This document shows positions 6,639-12,517 of a DNA stretch of 22,005 nt, one piece after another. Every line of letters starts with the position of its first letter. Within the stretch, counting starts at the first letter, position 1. The notes below the pieces were generated by a model. The model searched no databases. It saw only the letters and a list, made by a program, of their open reading frames with translations, and was not told the origin of the DNA. This stretch comes from Clostridiales bacterium UBA7273 (GTDB lineage: Bacteria > Bacillota > Clostridia > Oscillospirales > Oscillospiraceae), in NCBI GenBank assembly GCA_002472405.1, contig DKRV01000047.1, positions 1-22,005 on the forward strand, given 5' to 3'. A program made the translations under genes and the position numbers.

Positions 6639-7241
6639 TTGTTACCGCGACTGAATCCGAAAAACTGCCTTATGATCGTTCTCGGCAGCGCAATACTCGC
6701 ATTCGGCCTGTATAATGTTCACTCTATCTCCGGCGTTACCGAGGGCGGAGTTCTCGGCCTGACGCTGCTGCTTGAGCACTGGTTCGGCATTTCTCCGTCA
6801 ATTAGCGGCCTTGTGCTCAACGGCGCATGCTATGTGCTTGGACTAACGCTTTTGGGCAAGGAGTTTATCCTCTATTCCATCATCGCAGGCGGCGGCTTTT
6901 CGCTGTTCTATGCCATTTTCGAGCGCTTCCCGCCGCTCTGGCCGCAGATCGCGCAGATGCCGCTTGCCGCCTCCGTTGCAGGCGCCGCATTTGTCGGCGT
7001 GGGCGTCGGCCTGTGTATCCGCGCAAACGCCGCCCCGACCGGCGACGATTCGCTTGCGCTCAGCCTTTCGCACCATTTCAAGATCGGCATCCAGTGGGTG
7101 TATCTTCTCGGCGACCTCATCGTTCTCGCGCTGTCGCTGACTTACATTCCCTTTAGCAAGATCATCTACTCGCTTTTGACCGTTGTGCTATCCGGCCAGC
7201 TCATCGGCCTAATTCAAAAGGCCGGGAAACCGAGGGCATAA
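6639..7241 (+). CDS. YitT-family membrane protein
   Basis: An integral membrane protein of 200 residues with about five to six helices. The family hallmark region GLYNVHSISGVTEGGVLGLTLLLEHWFGISPS is near the N-terminus, followed by GKEFILYSIIAGGGFSLFYAIFE and a repeat-like NAAPTGDDSLALSLSHHFKIGIQWVY. It lacks the C-terminal soluble DUF2179 domain found in longer YitT proteins. Start choice is uncertain: no ATG is well placed. TTG at 6639 is 11 bases after GAAAGG (6622-6627), while TTG at 6630 is only 2 bases after it. It forms an operon with the LysR gene. Its last codons (IQKAGKP) belong to an imperfect repeat that recurs at 8605. Function is unknown. Confidence 0.85.
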   Translation: MLPRLNPKNCLMIVLGSAILAFGLYNVHSISGVTEGGVLGLTLLLEHWFGISPSISGLVLNGACYVLGLTLLGKEFILYSIIAGGGFSLFYAIFERFPPLWPQIAQMPLAASVAGAAFVGVGVGLCIRANAAPTGDDSLALSLSHHFKIGIQWVYLLGDLIVLALSLTYIPFSKIIYSLLTVVLSGQLIGLIQKAGKPRA

Positions 7242-7288
7242 GAACACATAGCTCAAAAAGAACTCCGTATCAGATACGGGGTTCTTTT
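7212..7288 (+). repeat. Direct repeat copy A: yitT 3' end plus terminator
   Basis: 77 bases covering the last yitT codons, stop and terminator hairpin. It matches 8605-8683: the first 22 bases agree at 20 positions and the last 46 at 45, with 9 versus 11 dissimilar bases between. The copies flank an AT-rich segment of about 1.3 kb. Confidence 0.9.
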
Positions 7289-7289
7289 T
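7255..7289 (+). terminator. Intrinsic terminator of the LysR-YitT operon (repeat copy A)
   Basis: AAAAAGAACTCCGTA (7255-7269) pairs with TACGGGGTTCTTTTT (7275-7289) with one G-T pair and a small TCAGA loop. The stem itself ends in the T-run. It lies 13 bases after the yitT stop codon. Confidence 0.9.
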
Positions 7290-7485
7290 ATTGTAATCAT
7301 GCACAAAATTTCCATAGACAGGCACATTGACATTATGTATATAATGCCAGAATTGTAATTTTTGCATTGCTTTTTATACGAAATCAATATATACTTTTAG
7401 ACACAAGTGCGATTTATGTAACAAGGATGTGATACCAATGGGCTAAGCAAATCAATAAAGCAATAATTATATAAGGAGGAAACAA

Positions 7486-7878
7486 TTGAAAAATAAGAAG
7501 TATTTGTATGCAGCAGCAATTATATTTGTGATTTCGGCAGCATTAATGGTGATATGCAAAGCCGTGCCAAAGGCGGAGATTTTTAAGGCAAGCTTACTTG
7601 ACTATGTTTGCAATTTTGCGGCGCTTCCGCTTGCGTACATACTTGGACCGGCGCTGCTGGCGTATATCATACCGTCATTAAAAAACAGAAAGTTGGCAGT
7701 CATATGTCTTGCCCTGTCGATAGCGAGTGTTGTTGTCTATGCGGCAGCGTCTGTGCATGTGCTTGCCTCGGCATCGGGCAACAATATTGCAATATGGTTT
7801 CACAATAATGTCTGGTGCTGGATAATTACGGGCGTATTGCTGACGCTCGGCGTTAACGGGATGAAAGGAGACAAATAA
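7486..7878 (+). CDS. Small polytopic membrane protein of unknown function
   Basis: A 130-residue protein with about four hydrophobic segments: residues 6-25 (LYAAAIIFVISAALMVICKA), 40-64 (VCNFAALPLAYILGPALLAYIIP), 70-93 (AVICLALSIASVVVYAAASVHVLA) and 105-123 (WCWIITGVLLTLGVNG). The TTG at 7486 is taken as start because a perfect AAGGAGG (7473-7479) lies 6 bases upstream. Its last codons contain the AAAGGAG ribosome binding site of the next gene, and its TAA overlaps that gene's ATG (TAATG at 7876-7880), so the two are coupled. Codon use is more AT-rich than in neighbouring genes, suggesting recent acquisition. Family not recognised. A partner or protector of the adjacent secreted protein is possible but unproven. 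Confidence 0.75.
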   Translation: MKNKKYLYAAAIIFVISAALMVICKAVPKAEIFKASLLDYVCNFAALPLAYILGPALLAYIIPSLKNRKLAVICLALSIASVVVYAAASVHVLASASGNNIAIWFHNNVWCWIITGVLLTLGVNGMKGDK

Positions 7879-8562
7879 TGAAGAAATTCTTGTCCGTTTT
7901 ACTATCAACTTTGTTTCTCATATAATATACCCTGCGCTAATGCAGATGGTATAATCACTTCAGACTGTCAAGAAAATGTAATGCCAAGCACCATGACAGC
8001 ATATCTAACAGATGATCTAGGAAATACTGAGTATGTTATTGGACATCTGATTAATGTTGAGTATGGAAATGTAGTAAGTCCCAATCAACTAAACGGCACA
8101 AATGAGGATAGTGATATAAGTGCAACATACCTATTCAATGTATATAGCAACGGTGAAACAATGTCTGCTCAAACTTTGAGTACAACAGTTACTGAATCGG
8201 GAATTGATCCTGGCTATAGCTCAAAAGTTTATCTGACAATAAAATGCAATCACACAGGAGATATTCCAGATGAGTATCTTCTTAAAAATGTGAGCGGATA
8301 TTGGAAAATAAGTGACCCAAAGGCATCTGTTAAATCTGCAAAGTTACAATATTCTTGTAGAAATCTTGCTATATCAGGAAGTGTTAACCAAGTCGTATAT
8401 AACAAATCCGTAAGCAACAACTTTTCTGTCAATACAGGCTTCAGTGTTTACGTTCCTAAAGGCGAGTTCGGCTCAATGATCGGTGCATCATTAAACTTGA
8501 CGTATCTTATGGGTACGGCACGGACGTGGACATTCACTTTGCAGAATTTGTTAGATAATTAA
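7878..8562 (+). pseudogene. Secreted protein gene with a +1 frameshift in the signal peptide
   Basis: The ATG at 7878 overlaps the preceding stop and has AAAGGAG (7864-7870) 7 bases upstream. It encodes MKKFLSVLLSTLFLI, a perfect start of a signal peptide, then hits TAA at 7923. One frame over, reading continues as NIPCANADGIITSDC and stays open to 8562. Joined by a net +1 shift the product has a typical signal peptide ending in an A-x-A site (ANA before DG) and a mature, polar, Ser/Thr/Asn-rich, probably beta-rich domain of about 205 residues. Visible segments include YWKISDPKASVKSAKLQYSC and FSVYVPKGEFGSMIGASL. An ATG at 7981 has no good ribosome binding site. It could be a decayed gene, a programmed frameshift, phase variation or a sequence error. 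The mature domain is not one I recognise. Confidence 0.65.
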
Positions 8563-8604
8563 ATTTAGAAGAGACGGTACCTCTATATTTCGGTACTCTC
8601 TCTC

Positions 8605-8683
8605 ATTCAAAAGGTCGGGAAGCCGAAAAAGCCAAAAAACACATAGCTCAAAAAGAACTCCGTATCAGATACGGAGTTCTTTT
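8605..8683 (+). repeat. Direct repeat copy B: remnant yitT 3' end plus terminator
   Basis: 79 bases matching 7212-7288. In the yitT frame it reads LIQKVGKPKKPKNT then stop, against LIQKAGKPRA then stop in copy A. Differences in the coding part include silent third-position changes (AAA/AAG, CTA/CTC). That suggests copy B derives from a diverged but functional yitT homologue rather than from a recent duplication of copy A. Confidence 0.9.
8651..8683. terminator. Bidirectional terminator (repeat copy B) containing the ABC ATPase stop codon
   Basis: A perfect 16-bp self-complementary stem (8651-8666 with 8668-8683) leaves one formal loop base, so the real loop is larger. Both arms end in AAAA/TTTT, giving a short U-tract on either strand. 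The TGA of the minus-strand ABC ATPase (8665-8667) lies at the tip, so the last ATPase codons form one arm. Confidence 0.85.
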
Positions 8684-9228
8684 GCGTTTAAGAGTTTTGC
8701 ATCGTCCGGGCAGTGGCTTACGAAAACAAGCGTTCTGCCCTCGCAATTATTTAAAATGTATCCTATGACAAGTTTTTTCGTTGCGTCGTCAAGGCCAGTG
8801 AACGGCTCGTCGAAATACACGGTGTCCGCGCCGCTCATGGCCGCGCGCACTATCGCGACGCGGCGGCGCATACCGCCCGAGAGCTGCGAAACCGGCTTAT
8901 CGCAGTGCCCCTCAAGCCCGACCGCTGCAAGGTTTTCGCGGATAAGCTCCTTTGTCACGCCGTGTGCGCAGGTCATTTTCACGCAGTTTACGGGCGTGAA
9001 TTCCTCCGGCAGTCTATCCTCCTGGAACACCGCCGCCTGACGGCGAGGTCGATTTTTTATCTCGCCCGAATCCGGTGCTTCAAGGTCCATCATGATGCGC
9101 AGAAGCGTCGTTTTGCCGCGCCCGGAGGGCGCCGTGATGAGCACTCTGCTGCCCTTTGGAATGACCATGCTTATATCGCGCAGAACCTCGTTTTCGCCGA
9201 AGGACTTGCATATGCTTTTCAGCTCCAT
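8665..9228 (-). CDS. ABC transporter ATP-binding protein (nitrate/sulfonate/taurine-type)
   Basis: A 187-residue ATPase that powers the adjacent permease from the cytoplasmic face. Motifs in order are Walker A APSGRGKTT (residues 33-41, with Ala in the usual first Gly position), Q-loop FQED (68-71), signature LSGGM (116-120), Walker B VYFDEP (137-142), D-loop GLDD and the switch His at SHC (172). It is shorter than the roughly 250 residues usual in this group and ends soon after the switch region. The ATG at 9228 overlaps the permease stop (TGATG) with GGAG 8 bases upstream. A GTG one codon earlier is less likely. Its last five codons and stop are embedded in the terminator hairpin at 8651-8683. 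It is the last gene of the regulator-importer operon. Confidence 0.92.
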   Translation of the reverse strand: MELKSICKSFGENEVLRDISMVIPKGSRVLITAPSGRGKTTLLRIMMDLEAPDSGEIKNRPRRQAAVFQEDRLPEEFTPVNCVKMTCAHGVTKELIRENLAAVGLEGHCDKPVSQLSGGMRRRVAIVRAAMSGADTVYFDEPFTGLDDATKKLVIGYILNNCEGRTLVFVSHCPDDAKLLNAKELRI

Positions 9229-9980
9229 CACGCACGCTCCAATCTCCGGTAAAACCGGTTCAGAAGCAGTATGAACAGCTTTTCAAACACGACGCTTATG
9301 ATGACGATTATAACCGTCCAGCACAGCAGATCGTCGGTATCGAGGTATATCTTAGCATAGTAAAGCTGCTTGCCTATCGAGCCGTCCGGCGTTCCGATGA
9401 TCTCGGCCGCGACGCCGGCCTTCCACGACATACCCAGTGAGGTCATGCACGCGGAGAGTATAAAGGGCTTGAGCTGCGGCATATGGATATAAAGCACACG
9501 TTTAAAAAACGGCATTCCGAACACGCGCCCGACCTCGAGCATTTTTTTATCCTCGCTCTTTATCCCTTCGAGCATGTTACCGTAAACGACCGGAAGAACG
9601 ATAAGAAAGGATATGAAAACCGACAGGTTCTGCGCCGAAAGCCATATAAGGCAGATGACGACAAACGACGCGACCGGCACCGTTTTGACCGTTATCATAA
9701 ACGGCCACAGCGCCGTCTCGATCCACGGGAATCTCCCGGAGAGCGCTGCCAGCAGTACACCCACGGCAAGCGCGAGCAGAAAACCGCCGGCTATGTGATA
9801 AAAGCTGAACCAGATCGACGACGCGAAGCCGTCAACCTGCCAGATACTCGTCATGCGCACGGCGACGTCAACAGGCGATACGAGCAATATGCTCTGATCG
9901 ACCGCCGCTGCGGCTATCTGCCACAAAAGCAGCGCAAAGACGACCGCCAGCGCCTTTCCGAGCTTATTTTTCCGCTGCAT
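9228..9980 (-). CDS. ABC transporter permease (SsuC/TauC-like, BPD_transp_1 family)
   Basis: A 250-residue inner-membrane protein with about six helices. It shows the pattern of nitrate/sulfonate/taurine permeases: LLLWQIAAAAVDQSILLVSPVDV at the N-terminus, PFMITVKTVPVASFVVICLIWL in the core, and the EAA-type coupling loop at MLEVGRVFGMPFFKRVLYIHMPQLKPFILSACMTSLGMSWKAGVAAEIIG. The loop docks onto the ATPase. The start at 9980 lies inside the end of the substrate-binding protein gene, a 17-base overlap. No clear ribosome binding site is seen, so translation probably depends on coupling. The substrate cannot be deduced from the permease. Confidence 0.93.
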   Translation of the reverse strand: MQRKNKLGKALAVVFALLLWQIAAAAVDQSILLVSPVDVAVRMTSIWQVDGFASSIWFSFYHIAGGFLLALAVGVLLAALSGRFPWIETALWPFMITVKTVPVASFVVICLIWLSAQNLSVFISFLIVLPVVYGNMLEGIKSEDKKMLEVGRVFGMPFFKRVLYIHMPQLKPFILSACMTSLGMSWKAGVAAEIIGTPDGSIGKQLYYAKIYLDTDDLLCWTVIIVIISVVFEKLFILLLNRFYRRLERA

Positions 9981-10971
9981 AGTACAGGCCGTCGTCGGGC
10001 AGCTTTCCGCCTACAGACTGCGGATTCATCTCGTAAAGAGCGGAAAGATATCCGCCGAGGCAATCCTTAAGCTCATCGCCGGTCAGGCAGCAGATGTTGC
10101 AGTAAGGCAGAGCCTTGAGCGCAATCGGAGCCTTAACGATCTCGTAGTTTCCGATAAGCTCGGCCGCCTGCTCGGTATTCTCGTTTACGAATTTTACGCT
10201 TGCGGCATACTCCTGCATGAACTTTTCAAGCTGCTGCGGATACTTTTCCGCAAACTCCGTGCGCACTACGATAACGCCGGTCGCCATCGACGCGCCATCG
10301 TTTGCCTTCTGCCACTCCTCATTGAGGTTGAGCGCAACTTTAAGTCCCTCGACCTTAGTCTGTGCCGCAGTGACAAACGGCTGCGGAAGCATCGCAACTG
10401 CGTTCTCGTCTTTGCTTATATACGACAGAGCCTCGGTGGTGTCGGCGCACCACTGGATAGTGGGGGCATTGTCGCCGTCAAGGCCGTTTGCCTTGAGAAG
10501 ATAGCGCAGCGCAAACTCGGGAGTTGCGCCCTCGCCGGTGGCATAGAGCTTTTTGCCTGCAAGGTCTGCAAAGCTGCTTATGCTGTCGCCGCGCTCGACG
10601 ATATACAGAACGCCCGTTGCATTGACGGCAAGGACCTTTATTCCTCCGTTTGTGTTGTTGTAAATGACCGATGCGAGGTTTGCCGGAACAGCGGCTATGT
10701 CGATCTCGCCCTTGGTGAGCGCCGGAGCAAAAGCGGTAGCTTCGGTCTGGAGCGAAAATTCGTATTTATTAGCACTCTCGCCCTTATCGCTTTCGTCCAT
10801 GAGCTTTACCATACCCATAGCCGTGGGGCCTGTCATTGCGCCGACGCGGATGGTCGTTTGCTCCTCCGCTGCCGCCGGAGTCTCGGTCGGAGCCGGATCA
10901 TTATTTGCGCAGCCCGTGAACAGGCAGGCGAGCATGAGCACCGCCAGAATAAGTGATACAAGTTTTTTCAT
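9964..10971 (-). CDS. ABC transporter substrate-binding lipoprotein (NMT1/SsuA-like)
   Basis: A 335-residue exported lipoprotein. The signal peptide ends in the lipobox LFTGC, with Cys21 as the lipidated residue, followed by a flexible Pro/Thr/Ala/Glu linker (to about residue 38). The mature part starts TTIRVGAMTGPTAMGMVKLMDES and includes TKGEIDIAAVPANLASVIYNNT and LAGKKLYATGEGATPEFALRYLLKANG, the order seen in periplasmic-binding proteins related to SsuA, TauA and NMT1/THI5. A cysteine-rich YCNICCLTGDELKDC near the C-terminus is unusual. GAGGTG (complement of 10977-10982) lies 5 bases before the ATG and overlaps the stop of the regulator gene. The ligand is unknown; sulfonate, nitrate or pyrimidine labels would be guesses. 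Confidence 0.93.
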   Translation of the reverse strand: MKKLVSLILAVLMLACLFTGCANNDPAPTETPAAAEEQTTIRVGAMTGPTAMGMVKLMDESDKGESANKYEFSLQTEATAFAPALTKGEIDIAAVPANLASVIYNNTNGGIKVLAVNATGVLYIVERGDSISSFADLAGKKLYATGEGATPEFALRYLLKANGLDGDNAPTIQWCADTTEALSYISKDENAVAMLPQPFVTAAQTKVEGLKVALNLNEEWQKANDGASMATGVIVVRTEFAEKYPQQLEKFMQEYAASVKFVNENTEQAAELIGNYEIVKAPIALKALPYCNICCLTGDELKDCLGGYLSALYEMNPQSVGGKLPDDGLYYAAEK

Positions 10972-10975
10972 TTTT

Positions 10976-11656
10976 TCACCTCATGTATTTTTTCAGCCTT
11001 TCGGCATTATTTATGCAAACTTTTTTGCCCTCTTTTTCTATAACGCCATCCTGCGTGAGCGAATCAAACGCCCTGTAAAGCGAGGCACGCGAAACGTTCA
11101 GCGCAAGCGACAGCATATTAAGCGGCATCGGAAGCTCCGACATGCTGCCCTCCGGGACATTATCAAGCAGGAAGCTTGCAAGCCGCTGCTCGGCAGTACC
11201 GGAGCTGAGAAGATATATCTTCCTATTCAAAAACAGTATCCGCTCGGACAGATACTTAACATAATTATCCGCTATCTGAGGCTCAAAACGCATCATTCTG
11301 CCGACAAGGCGCTGAGAGAAAAATATTATCTCCGACTCGCACAGAGCAGTTATATCCGTTGCATATTCCGTTTCATCGTTAAACAGCGCAGCTGCACCGA
11401 AAATCGAGCCGGGGCCGAGTGTACTCATTATCATGGCATGTCCGCCGGCATTGCCCTTTGTCACGCGCAAATTTCCGAAAAGGACTATGCCAAGGCTGCG
11501 CGAAAACTCCGTTTTTCCGTAGACAAGGCTGAATTTCTCGTATTGCTTTATCTCGCAGTCGTCCGATGCAGCGATCTTTTCGATCGTTGTCTCCGGAACC
11601 GCATAAAAAAGGCTTGTTTGCCGCAGCAAATTCATCTGCGCCGCGCTCAGTTTCAT
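10976..11656 (-). CDS. Crp/Fnr-family transcriptional regulator
   Basis: A 226-residue regulator. About residues 20-120 form the cyclic-nucleotide-binding-type beta roll (LGIVLFGNLRVTKGNAGGHAMIMSTLGPGSIFGAAALF). A dimerisation helix follows, then a C-terminal winged helix with MPLNMLSLALNVSRASLYRAFDSLTQDGVIEKEGKKV (about 175-215). No Fnr-type N-terminal Cys cluster is present, so an Fe-S oxygen sensor is unlikely; a small ligand or redox input is possible. GGAGGA precedes the ATG. It is the first gene of the ABC importer operon, its stop overlapping the next ribosome binding site. A palindrome directly downstream of its promoter suggests that it represses its own operon. Confidence 0.93.
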   Translation of the reverse strand: MKLSAAQMNLLRQTSLFYAVPETTIEKIAASDDCEIKQYEKFSLVYGKTEFSRSLGIVLFGNLRVTKGNAGGHAMIMSTLGPGSIFGAAALFNDETEYATDITALCESEIIFFSQRLVGRMMRFEPQIADNYVKYLSERILFLNRKIYLLSSGTAEQRLASFLLDNVPEGSMSELPMPLNMLSLALNVSRASLYRAFDSLTQDGVIEKEGKKVCINNAERLKKYMR

Positions 11657-11670
11657 AGCGTCCTCCGTTT

Positions 11671-11686
11671 TGTCTCAGATGAGACA
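11671..11686. promoter_or_regulatory. 16-bp palindromic operator, probable Crp/Fnr-protein site
   Basis: TGTCTCA-GA-TGAGACA is a perfect inverted repeat with 7-base arms and a 2-base centre. It lies between the promoter at 11698-11725 and the regulator's ribosome binding site, at about +5 to +20 of the predicted transcript. Size and symmetry suit a Crp/Fnr dimer, though the half-site differs from both the CRP (TGTGA) and FNR (TTGAT) consensus. Binding there would block transcription. Confidence 0.7.
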
Positions 11687-11697
11687 CTTTTAAATTC

Positions 11698-11725
11698 ATT
11701 ATAGCTGAAAACGCAGTATTGTCAA
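11698..11725 (-). promoter_or_regulatory. Promoter of the regulator-ABC importer operon
   Basis: On the minus strand a perfect TTGACA (complement of 11720-11725) and a perfect TATAAT (complement of 11698-11703) are separated by 16 bases. No other gene of the operon shows a comparable promoter. Confidence 0.88.
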
Positions 11726-11942
11726 GCCTTTTACGGCAAACAGACCTGTTAAATGTATAACCTCTAAGGTTTACATTTTCACTGAAAATACTTCATCATT
11801 TTAGTCAAAATGCAATAAGCTTTTTGCTGTTCATAGGCAAATTGTCTAAAAGCCTTTTAAAAATTTTATGTATTTATTGACTGTTTCGGCATCCGACAGT
11901 CTGGAAATATCCAGGGCGGTATTAACAAATTTTAAACTATTC
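11726..11942. other. Intergenic region with palindromes and small hairpins between divergent operons
   Basis: No gene is seen in this AT-rich stretch; the whole gap from the regulator gene to the NuoE-like gene is 375 bases. It holds two adjacent palindromes, ATTTTCA-C-TGAAAAT (11775-11789) and CATTTT-AGTC-AAAATG (11797-11812). Two consecutive small hairpins follow: GACTGT..CGG with CCGACAGTC (11879-11901) and CTGGA-AATA-TCCAG (11901-11914). None has a U-tract. They could be operators for the hydrogenase operon or a remnant of a lost gene. Only a half-site resembling a Rex box (TTAACAA, 11922-11928) is present. Confidence 0.5.
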
Positions 11943-11971
11943 TTTACACAAAAATTATTTTAATTTATAAT
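11943..11971 (+). promoter_or_regulatory. Promoter of the hydrogenase operon
   Basis: TTTACA (11943-11948) and a perfect TATAAT (11966-11971) are separated by 17 bases. The predicted start, near 11978, leaves a leader of about 55 bases to the NuoE-like gene. Confidence 0.7.
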
Positions 11972-12031
11972 TAAACTCAGCAAAGTGTTAAAGTGTAAGA
12001 GTGAAAAAGATGTATGGAAAGGATGATTCAT

Positions 12032-12517
12032 TTGGTAAAGGTTGATTTCGGCTTTATCGACAGCGTACTGCAAAAATACGACTGCGATAAGACCAGGGTC
12101 ATTGCTATCATGCAGGAGATCCAAAACGAGTATAAATTCCTGCCGAAGGACGCGCTGAAATATGTTGCGGAAAAGGTCGACGAAAGCGAAGCCGAGCTTT
12201 ACGGCGTTGCAACTTTCTACGAAAATTTCTCGATGAACGAGAAAGGCAAATATATTATCAAAGTATGCAACGGAACCGCCTGCCACGTCAGAAAGTCCGA
12301 CGATGTTCAGGAAGCAATTTACGCCGCAACAGGCCTTACCCCCGAGGATCACATATCCTCAGACGGGCTGTTTACCATCGAGCGCGTCGCCTGCCTCGGC
12401 GCATGCAGTCTCGCTCCGGTGTGTACTGTCAACGGCGTTGTCCATGCTTCGATGACCCCCGAAAAAGCACATGCACTTATTCAGGAGTTAAGGGAGGCTG
12501 AGTCACATGAGGATTGA
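12032..12517 (+). CDS. hydC: NuoE-like [2Fe-2S] subunit of trimeric hydrogenase (HydC-type)
   Basis: A roughly 161-residue thioredoxin-fold ferredoxin of the 24-kDa NADH dehydrogenase family. The four ligands of one [2Fe-2S] cluster are Cys79 and Cys84 (CNGTAC) and Cys121 and Cys125 (CLGAC). The N-terminal helical part reads VIAIMQEIQNEYKFLPKDALKYVAEKV and leads to the conserved GVATFYENFSMN. It passes electrons between the flavin subunit and the hydrogenase. Start choice is uncertain: TTG at 12032 sits 6 bases after AAGGATG (12019-12025), while ATGs at 12014 and 12023 are in frame but poorly spaced from any ribosome binding site. It overlaps the next gene by 11 bases. It is the first gene of a three-gene operon whose composition matches electron-bifurcating HydABC. 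Confidence 0.93.
   Translation: MVKVDFGFIDSVLQKYDCDKTRVIAIMQEIQNEYKFLPKDALKYVAEKVDESEAELYGVATFYENFSMNEKGKYIIKVCNGTACHVRKSDDVQEAIYAATGLTPEDHISSDGLFTIERVACLGACSLAPVCTVNGVVHASMTPEKAHALIQELREAESHED

Larger units (their letters stand above)
7289..8604. other. AT-rich inserted segment between duplicated yitT tails
   Basis: This stretch is visibly richer in A and T than the genes on both sides, and its two genes use many A/T-ending codons. It carries a small membrane protein gene and a frameshifted secreted-protein gene. It is bounded by two imperfect copies of the end of yitT with its terminator, as expected for DNA gained by recombination in a terminator/gene-end region. No integrase, transposase or terminal inverted repeat is visible, so the mechanism is inferred. 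Bases 7291-7480 hold no gene. A TAGACA-N19-TATAAT match (7315-7345) is the only, weak, promoter candidate there. Confidence 0.6.

Noticed and set aside
7327..7345. TTGACA followed by TATAAT upstream of the small membrane-protein gene
   Set aside because: The spacer is only 7 bases, too short for a sigma-70-type promoter.
7981..8562. Intact cytoplasmic protein starting at ATG 7981
   Set aside because: No good ribosome binding site, and the frame extends upstream into the end of a signal peptide whose start is in the neighbouring frame.
11922..11928. TTAACAA as a possible Rex box near the hydrogenase promoter
   Set aside because: Only one half-site is present; the mirror half TTGTTAA is missing at the expected spacing.
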